NCBI GenBank assembly: GCA_030867875.1
Contig: JAOWCC010001589.1
Location: forward strand, 81,801,537 to 81,865,536
DNA length: 64,000 nucleotides
Source: Actinernus sp. WN-2022
Lineage: Eukaryota; Cnidaria; Anthozoa; Actiniaria; Actinernidae
Direction: 5' to 3'
Position numbers and translations under genes: made by a program
Notes under the pieces: model-generated
Told to the model about the DNA's origin: nothing
Seen by the model: only the letters and a program-made list of their open reading frames with translations
Database searches by the model: none
In this document: positions 56,169 to 64,000 of the stretch, one piece after another
Layout: each line of letters starts with the position of its first letter
Numbering within the stretch: position 1 is the first letter of the stretch

Positions 56169-56711
56169 ATATGTTTTAAGTTCGTAAATGTAAAGTTAAT
56201 CACGTTTTTCCAAGTTTACACCGCTACGGTTTGATGAAATACTGGGAAATAAACACTTCCCCGACTACATCCATATATTTCCTACACGTATTTAACTCAA
56301 CTACAATCGTTAAAAATACTGCCCTCAATAAACCATAGGGAGCCCAAGCACTGTTAATGCACTGAATCACAGGGAGCCCGGCGAGAGTAAATATAAACTA
56401 CATTAATGACTTTACTTTCATGCAAATGATATTTCACCACCGATAAAAACCGTTTCTTAAATAAAATTGAACTATATACTGGCTTTGAAAAACAAAACAA
56501 TATTCCTCTGACGTTCCCCGTTATCTACGCTGTCAATAGTGGGTTCTTGTTGGTCTCATTCGCCATTTGTCCTTCTTGTCATCATCGTTAAAAGTCAGAA
56601 CACACCTGAATATGTCTTGTTCAAACACATATGCCAAGTGTAAATATTTGATGGATAAGCAACATATGTTTGTAGTGATATACGGGCGTTAACGTTATTT
56701 AGCAATTCAGA

Positions 56712-56988
56712 CAATCGTTGCCAAAAGGTGTTGGCACGATAACACAATTTTGGCTATATCATATTCTCATTAGATTTTACACGATCTTTCGCACCCCCTC
56801 ACCCCCCTACTCAATGTTGGGTCTTGATTTGTGTGGCATCACTCTCGCAAATTAAAAATATAAACCCAAATCACTAACTGACAACGCAACATTGAACGGG
56901 GGAGAGGGGGAAGACCTGTGTTTTAATCATGTGAAGTAGTTGGAATGACAGAAAATGTGAATCGTGCCAACACTTTTGGCAACGATTG
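56712..56988. mobile_element. Tc1/mariner-type MITE, M2
   Basis: Central copy of M, identical to M1 as read. Confidence 0.85.
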
Positions 56989-58774
56989 TCTGAGAATTGA
57001 TTTTGCTCTAAAAGTAGTTGTTATTCATGAATCGCTTTCAAATTTTACCCCAAAGCAACATACGTCATGAAAAATATTTTCTACAAAGAATATTCTACAG
57101 CGGCTTTGCTATGTTGTTGTTATGACGTCATAATTATTTTACCCATGCTACAACGGGAAAATATGTTTACTCCAGGCCATGAAATATTAGATATTTCAAT
57201 AAAATCGACGATTTTACGTTAATGTCTAATAGAAAAGGTCTTACTGCGTCATACTTTTGTTTTATTTATTTTTTGTAGGAAATAAAAATGAAATATTGCT
57301 TGTCACGTGCACAGTATCTGGTTCACCTGGTGTCTCTAATTGCGCACGATAAATCACTTAGCCACGACATAGTAACATATTTTATGCTACAGTAAAGGTA
57401 TATCAAGAGTTGAGACCAAACCATGATCCTTCCCAAAACTAGTGATACGGCGAAAAATGCAATTAGAGAAATAAAAGCATAATTGCTAGCAATTCCACCA
57501 AGGTTACTCGATCTTAATCCAATAGAAAATGTATTTCACCTTGTTAAAAAAAGGGGTCGGACAGATGCGATAAGAAATCAACTAACAAAATAATCCTTTG
57601 TCAAATTCAAAGAACGGATTATACGAACACTGCATTCGTTTGATGAAGAAGTAGTGGACAAAACGATAAATAGTATGCCACGAAGAATTGCAGCTATAAT
57701 TAGGGATAAAGGTTTCGAACAAGGTATTAAAACTTTACTGTACGACCGTATACGCTTATTTTGTAGCAGTTCTCCAACGGTTCTCCAACGGTACTCCAAC
57801 GGTACTCCAACGGTACTCCAACGGTACTCCATTGTTTCTTTGTGTATCTTGACATGATAGATATGTTTTGTTCATTACTTCCATTGACAATATTGACTGT
57901 AGTAGAACAAGAATCAAGTTTTACTAAAGTGTTTAGGAAATTTGTCAACTTTTCAACATTTTGACAACGGTTCTCCACGGTTCTCCACAAAATTAGTTAA
58001 AAACTAAGAAGATTCTATCTTTTATAAATCCCGTTCGTGGAGAACCGTTGCAAAAAAGCACAAATCAACCTCCCAACCATTCAAAATTGTATCAGTGTGT
58101 AAGGTATTGACATCAACTCCATAAAAATGTAAAAGAACACACATTTTTTACTGAACCATTAAATTTAATACTATCTTATTGCATGGAGAACCGTTGGAGA
58201 ATCGTTGGAGAACCGATGGAGAACCGTTAGCATATGTTTTAAGTTCGTAAATGTAAAGTTAATCACGTTTTTCCAAGTTTACACCGCTACGGTTTGATGA
58301 AATACTGGGAAATAAACACTTCCCCGACTACATCCATATATTTCCTACACGTATTTAACTCAACTACAATCGTTAAAAATACTGCCCTCAATAAACCATA
58401 GGGAGCCCAAGCACTGTTAATGCACTGAATCACAGGGAGCCCGGCGAGAGTAAATATAAACTACATTAATGACTTTACTTTCATGCAAATGATATTTCAC
58501 CACCGATAAAAACCGTTTCTTAAATAAAATTGAACTATATACTGGCTTTGAAAAACAAAACAATATTCCTCTGACGTTCCCCGTTATCTACGCTGTCAAT
58601 AGTGGGTTCTTGTTGGTCTCATTCGCCATTTGTCCTTCTTGTCATCATCGTTAAAAGTCAGAACACACCTGAATATGTCTTGTTCAAACACATATGCCAA
58701 GTGTAAATATTTGATGGATAAGCAACATATGTTTGTAGTGATATACGGGCGTTAACGTTATTTAGCAATTCAGA
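56989..58774. mobile_element. Internal block I2
   Basis: Near-perfect copy of I1, including the transposase remnant (57408-57753) and the 12-bp arrays (57767-58231). Confidence 0.85.
57408..57753 (+). pseudogene. Tc1/mariner-like transposase fragment, second copy
   Basis: Same reading and same stops as 55345-55690; decay therefore preceded the duplication. Confidence 0.85.
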
Positions 58775-59051
58775 CAATCGTTGCCAAAAGGTGTTGGCAC
58801 GATAACACAATTTTGGCTATATCATATTCTCATTAGATTTTACACGATCTTTCGCACCCCCTCACCCCCCTACTCAATGTTGGGTCTTGATTTGTGTGGC
58901 ATCACTCTCGCAAATTAAAAATATAAACCCAAATCACTAACTGACAACGCAACATTGAACGGGGGAGAGGGGGAAGACCTGTGTTTTAATCATGTGAAGT
59001 AGTTGGAATGACAGAAAATGTGAATCGTGCCAACACTTTTGGCAACGATTG
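58775..59051. mobile_element. Tc1/mariner-type MITE, M3
   Basis: Last copy of M, followed by TA at 59052-59053, the second half of the target duplication. Copy 1 of the host element retains the empty site CCCAGCTAGCACTATT near 36511. Confidence 0.85.
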
Positions 59052-60511
59052 TAGCACTATTAAAACAAAAACAGAGTAACAACAATAATAACAACAATAG
59101 AGTTTCTGTTGTGGGCCTATAGTGCAATATTCATTTATCTGACATACTGTTTAGTTGTTAGAAATCAATTGTGCTCTATCAGCAATGCTGCAATCTAATT
59201 GGCTAAGCTACTCACTATAACACTTGTGTGGTATATACTAAAAATTGTATTCAACACAGATCCAGTGACAATTGGTGGATATTTACCTCCTTGTGAAGTG
59301 ACATGGCAAGGTACGGTGTCACAACTTCAACATGGGCCACCACATTGTCAAATTTGATTGGCTTGGAAGCTACTGATGTATGGGCCTTTAAATTTGATTG
59401 GCTTGGGGACTACCAAAGTCTGGATCATTTGTTATAAACGGAATGATTGCAGAATACCCCACCACTTGGTCATTAATAATGCATTTTCTCAAATTCTCAT
59501 ACAAACCCTATAAACACCTGACCCTGAAATTCAAATAAATCTTACCCATTTTCAACTCCAAATCATTCATAGAACGAATCTAAATACACCCAAGCTAAAT
59601 GGATAATTTTGAACAATTTGTAAGGGCTTTTCAAGTGATCTTTCGAAGTGGTGGGGTACTCTGCAATCTAGCCGTTATAAACTTGTGCTGTGACTGGCTG
59701 GTTAGTGTTGGGTGGTCCTGTTAGAAGTAGTCGCACTGTAAATATCCACTACTATATGTCAGAGACACTGTAAGGGATATTTATTTAATTATTTCTAAGC
59801 CCTAAATCTGCTGCAATATTAAGTAACCAAATAAATCAATTCTGGGCTTTCTCGTAAAGCAATAGTTGGAGCCAGATGTCTTGGATGTTGTTGTGGCAGA
59901 GGCACTACCCTTTTGGCTACTTGTCATAAGCTCTTGCTTTAAAATTATATGCTGTAATATAAGGGATAAGTATTTTTGAGGAATAATTCTCAAGTTGTGA
60001 TTCTAATTGTCACCACAGAGCTAAGGCTTATGATTTGAGAAATAGGATTTTAGTGTGAAACCCTGATCCTTGGGCCTAGCTATTACAAGGTTACTCTTGT
60101 AATTTTGAGAATGCATTCAAGAAAAAATGAAATTCCCTACCCTATAGAAGACTTAACCTATCCAAACTTGAAGCTAAATACTGAAGAACTTCAAGAATGC
60201 AAAAGGTAAATTGGATAGCCTACATGTACGCGTATATCAGACCAATACGACTGTGAAACCTGCATGCAACTGTACTCACTCATGAAATTACATAATGATA
60301 GTGACATGACATGTATAAAGTTGTTGAGGTAGACTTTGCTCGTGCTGATCACCTCCAGATCCTGTTGTGCTGATTGGACATGAACGGAAGACGAGACCAA
60401 TACGTAAAAAAGATAAGAACAATATTATTTACGTGAGTAGAGCAGAGAGTGAGAACAGACTACAAACTCAAGTACAGAGCGCAAATAATTTCAAGTATTA
60501 CTTACTAGTTA

Positions 60512-60685
60512 CTGCAGTAAAACTTGAGCGAATTCACCGTCCGTGAGTCTTGAATAACCCTTCGAGACTTTCCAATCCCTCCACTGGTCTTGTACCGATT
60601 CTCGTAAGTATATAACTTTCAAAGTCACTGGTTTTTTGGGCCGTCCTCCTCTATCTAGTTGCCGTTTTGGTACCTTGGACGCCAT
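60512..60685 (-). pseudogene. First-exon-like segment, copy 2 (open)
   Basis: ATG at 60685 opens 58 codons: MASKVPKRQLDRGGRPKKPV, then TLKVIYLRESVQDQWRDWK, then YSRLTDGEFAQVLLQ, ending at CTGCAGTAACT, which could be a donor (CA/GTAACT) or a stop. The start is basic with a GRPKK AT-hook-like motif. A 2-bp deletion relative to copy 1 restores the frame after a shared 1-bp loss. Function unknown; it may be the first exon of the element's transposase gene, reading leftward. Confidence 0.45.
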
Positions 60686-60953
60686 CTAAGATGGACGACT
60701 CTAAACTCATGACTCATAACAGGTCTAACAAGAGTATATAATTGAATGATTTTTGCGAAATAACTGAATGTAAAGTTAACTGATTGACTTATACGTCTTT
60801 TGAGAGTATTTTTTTTCCAAAAAGTCGCTATGATTACAAGGATGGAAGAAGATTACTGAACCATACCGTCTAACTCGCTAAAATTCGAGGTTTCGTATGA
60901 TACGAAACCTCCAAAGCGCCCGCATTGCATGCCGGTCGACATAGAGTCTTTAA

Positions 60954-62591
60954 GGGATTTTATTGTAGAACTTTGTTTTCTCATTCTTCTTATGACGTCA
61001 CAGGATCATGAAAAGTAACCAAAAGCCAGTTGCAAGATTAATACTTTTTTGCAAGAAACAAACACAACAGTACAATACATATTTCATTTTTTTTACATGC
61101 AAGCACTTTAAGTTATCATTACTGTTTCGATAGCCTGTAAAACCACGTGACCGGTGACGTTATCGTTACGAGATCATCACCAAGTGATTTAGGGGGATCC
61201 AATACCATTTATGTCAAAGCTTCAGCTGCCTCGCATTAGAAATAAGCTATTATTCATAAATGCCTAAACACGCTATCGAAGCGGCTGATGTGGCTTATTC
61301 GCAAACTGTTTACAACAATAATATGTGTGCGTACACACCTACATAAAACGACTTTTATTCAACCTATCCCTGAGCGAGAAATTTTGTGAAAATTGTAGTA
61401 GTCACGATTATCGGTGAACTAGATTCACAAATACAACTCACAACAGCGAAGTTGATGTGGCTTAATTATTCGCAAACTGTTTGCAACAATAATCTGAATA
61501 ATAGCTGTGCGTACCGAAGCCTACAAAATCAGTGAACTCTCCATGAAAACTTGTCAAAATTGTAAGAAATCATACCCTCCAGAGCCGGGTGCCAGAGGTT
61601 GTCTCCGTTGATCAGTAGAGAGAGCCACGAAGTGGCGATCAGCGAGCCATGAAGCGGAAAGGAGCCGGAAAGAGAGAAAAACTGCAAAAGAAAGGGAGTG
61701 ACCACAATAACTGTTAAAAGCTAACAGGAGCAACCTTTGCGCATACATATTTCCAATGGTATAATTCCACTTCGTACGAGCAAGGACATCCTCGCTTGGC
61801 GTATACTAGTCTAAACCATATTAGTTTAGCGTACTTGTACGTTATGTCAACGCCGCCATGTTGGTGGACGTTATAACAAACGATTTCTTGTTTGCTTCGC
61901 TTGTTAGTTCCACCAACATGGGCAACGTGGCTTTGTTATTTGAATCTCTGAGGATTAGTAGTAAGTCAAGAATATGTTCGAGTTCGTTGAATAAGGACTT
62001 TCCACTTGAACCCGGCCCGCATACCACAGTAGTTTCAGGCCGAAAAATATAAAAGCAAAATATAGTGTATATAGTATAATAGAATATGGTACTTTTTGTT
62101 CCGGCTACTGAATTAAACAAACTAATGCACGCTCGGTCTTGAAAAACTGCGGATGCACGAGCGGAACGCGAGTACACTTAGCAGCTTTTCAAGACCTCGA
62201 AACTGCATTATTTTGTTATACGACATAGGAGAACCATCTTCTTATTTTGTTTAAATTTACTGGTAAAATTAGATCTATGTGAAAATAAATTATATCGAAC
62301 GCGCATCATAAGAAAATCAAGTACGCTAGCTGAGCAGCCTATGAAATCACGCGTTCATATTTATATTATCGTTAATTATAATAATATTCATGGCACGGCT
62401 ACAAAACAGAACAGGATTCCGTTCTTGAAAGTGCACAAGTGTAATCCATCCACATGGACATAATATTTTGTTTCCTTGTAAAATTACTTGACAAATTGCA
62501 AACCTGAAATTGTATCAGTTTATAATAAAATGTAGTACAATGCCCACTGTTTTTCCTACTGCATTACGCATTCCTTTTGCTTTATTCATAG
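60954..62591. other. Intergenic stretch
   Basis: No gene supported. CCATGTTGGTGGA (about 61857) is inverted as TCCACCAACATGG (about 61908), giving a hairpin with a 38-base loop. The ATG at 61858 and the overlapping minus-strand frame (62177-61842) have no recognised family. Confidence 0.4.
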
Positions 62592-62860
62592 CCACCAACA
62601 ACTAAAGACAATCATGATGTGCGACGCCTGGATAACAGTGACATTTACATCAACTGAAACAGCCTTACTGAGAAATGTGGTGCAAACTGCACATTCGAAA
62701 GGAGCACTCCACCTTTTGAAGAAACTTATTCCCCTCGTGTTCTCAATAGAGAAATTGGGAAAATCATATGGACAAGGTATAGGAAAGGCCGGAAAGCATA
62801 CATCCAACAATGACGGCAAGCGGCCTTTGGACCAAAATGTGCATGCATGTATCCAAATTT
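62592..62860 (+). CDS. Possible internal exon, BEN-domain-like
   Basis: A pyrimidine-rich tract ends in TTCATAG (AG at 62590-62591) and a GTATGT donor lies at 62861. The frame is open through the whole interval and reads TALLRNVVQTAHSKGALHLL, KKLIPLVFSIEKLGKSYGQG and GKRPLDQNVHACIQ. The succession of an L-rich helix, LF-like segment, G..GK loop and LDQ..V.A.I resembles a BEN domain, a DNA-binding fold seen in chromatin and transposon-derived proteins. The partner exons were not found in the window. Downstream of the donor the sequence is packed with GCATG. Confidence 0.35.
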
Positions 62861-62936
62861 GTATGTATGCACGCATACATGCACCTCATTTGCATTCATG
62901 CGCTTGCATGTATTGTGCATGCATGCATGTAACCTG
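62836..62936 (+). promoter_or_regulatory. GCATG cluster at the putative donor
   Basis: Six GCATG words (several as TGCATGCATG) lie within 100 bp. UGCAUG is the known RBFOX binding site and promotes exon inclusion when downstream of a 5' splice site. The alternating purine-pyrimidine run could equally be a simple repeat with Z-DNA potential. Confidence 0.35.
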
Positions 62937-64000
62937 CTTTAACCTGGTTAAATTTACCTTTACATTGGTTGTGTGAAACTACCATTTCAATATTAGATTA
63001 GTACACACACTGTTATTTTCAGGGTGTTAAAATAACTCTAGAGAGTTAAAATAACTCTAGAGAGTTATTTTTACTCAGGAGCCCATTGTATTCGTTTAAT
63101 TCCAAATGCATGTAAATTGCTTAAGCATTAATAAATCAAAAATAATACTATAGTACAAAATACTGAAAAGATCAATCGATCCATTCCGCAGTTGTTCTCC
63201 GACCTGATACACGAGTAGAGACTGGTAACTACAGTACTGTAAAGTGGTCAGCGGAAACGCTATGACGCATGCTCATGAGTAGTTGTATATCAGGTTTCGG
63301 CTGTTGAACGAACTTCAAGTTCAACGGTTCCCCGGCGAAGCAGTTTCTGAGCGGTCTTAATTTCCTACAACTTCAATGGATTTACAGCAGGTTAGCTAGT
63401 TTAAGAGTTTTGGAACCAAGCTAAGAACTCACCAAGACGTCGTTTGGACCCTAAATGGCTATTTCTGGGCTGGTATATTTGGAGGAAAACGAAACACTAA
63501 ACACAGTTCGAAGATGACGGTAAGCCTTGCACATTTTAAAGTAATGGTTCCCCGGGTATGGTTCAAAGTAATTCCTAATTTACCTTCAAGTAGATATGTT
63601 GATCAGTAGGTTCCTTAATAATACTTACAAAAAGTAAATGACTATTTCACGGGAGAACTAACTATGCAAAAACAATGTATATGCACGTGGCCCAGATTCT
63701 AACTGCGACCTAGCAAAGTGAAAACGTATTAAGTCTCATTACAACTTAAATACACATCAGCGACTCGAATTAACCATCTAGTTACAATCTTATGATATTG
63801 CGTTGTGTTTGTTCATTGAACAGGTTAATTCTGTACAATATATTGGTAAAACATTCTGAACCAATAGACCAATCCAAGGTAATTTCCACCATCTTTTAGG
63901 GGGTGCAAACATGGCGCGAAATACAGTGTTTGTATGGCAATACGATGCGAAATAATTTCGTAAAATCGAATTTATGAAATATTCTTCAGATACAGACTTA
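62937..64000. other. Intergenic or intronic stretch
   Basis: No gene supported. AACTCTAGAGAGTT palindromes repeat at about 63035-63070. ATG-containing segments before GT near 63390 and 63519 could be first exons but contain stops or are too short to judge. Confidence 0.35.

Larger units (their letters stand above)
54926..56711. mobile_element. Internal block I1 with transposase remnant
   Basis: 1786 bp between M1 and M2. Its ends TCTGAGAATTG and GCAATTCAGA are themselves roughly inverted. It contains the transposase fragment (55345-55690) and opposed arrays of a 12-bp TCTCCAACGGT repeat. The copy at 56989-58774 differs at one base that I could see (55361 C, 57424 T). Confidence 0.85.
50837..60949. 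mobile_element. TTAA-flanked element, copy 2, enlarged by insertions
   Basis: Same TIRs as copy 1, flanked by TTAA at 50833-50836 and 60950-60953. It is collinear with 34425-38327 at both ends. Differences include the insertions at 52593-53751 and 54649-59051, extra sequence around 53860-54300 with a long G run (about 53959-53978), and a 27-bp palindrome-generating segment at the right end (60888-60926). Confidence 0.75.

Noticed and set aside
61842..62177. 111-codon minus-strand frame
   Set aside because: It overlaps a hairpin and a plus-strand frame; no recognised domain and no splice or promoter support.
63474..63520. Possible first exon ending at ATGACG/GTAAGC
   Set aside because: The frame from the upstream ATG meets a TGA just before the donor, and no downstream exon is visible.

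Overview
The window looks like an AT-rich, intron-bearing animal genome, most plausibly a cnidarian such as a coral or sea anemone. That guess rests on the mix seen here: one intronless rhodopsin-like receptor gene surrounded by Penelope-like, Ngaro/DIRS-type, LINE and many TIR/foldback elements. No ribosomal RNA, tRNA, operon or CRISPR array was found. The species cannot be fixed from the sequence alone.

Only one convincing intact host gene is present: a 400-codon class A GPCR on the minus strand (14370-15572), whose coding exon appears to be spliced to an upstream 5' UTR exon. A possible BEN-like exon lies at 62592-62860 (+). Nearly everything else is mobile DNA, much of it nested and datable by relative order.

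Layout. 1-7365: head-to-tail array of elements that each finish in a hairpin followed by CTTGTT, with MITEs nested inside. 8469-9560: broken Penelope-like reverse transcriptase. 10670-11712: first of three copies (also 44014-45977 minus, 52593-53751) of a family with CAC-type TIRs, 3-bp target duplications, TGACGTCA octamers and a palindromic E2F-like site. 14370-15611: GPCR. 16981-17782: foldback element with 172-bp arms. 18207-21530: more hairpin-ended element pieces (minus) and a MITE filled with ACTGACA repeats (second copy at 46279-46527). 23692-25978: three MITE-type elements, one carrying a broken RecQ-like helicase fragment.

26669-31760: decayed tyrosine-recombinase retrotransposon on the minus strand with split direct repeats in the order A1-genes-B1-A2-B2; gag zinc knuckle, RT, RNase H and the N-terminal part of the recombinase are recognisable. 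31945-34308: Mutator-like element (9-bp duplication) containing a 5'-truncated LINE. 34425-38327 and 50837-60949: two copies of one TTAA-flanked element; the second is enlarged by a 3-bp-TSD element and by a 4.4-kb Tc1/mariner-type array of structure M-I-M-I-M, and for both insertions the empty site survives in the first copy. 39050-40895: element start plus a LINE. 48677-50050: a 1.37-kb near-palindrome.

The genes do not form a pathway. The interest lies in element architecture (hairpin-ended tandem elements, split direct repeats, nested insertions with empty sites) and in an unusual receptor lacking the DRY arginine.
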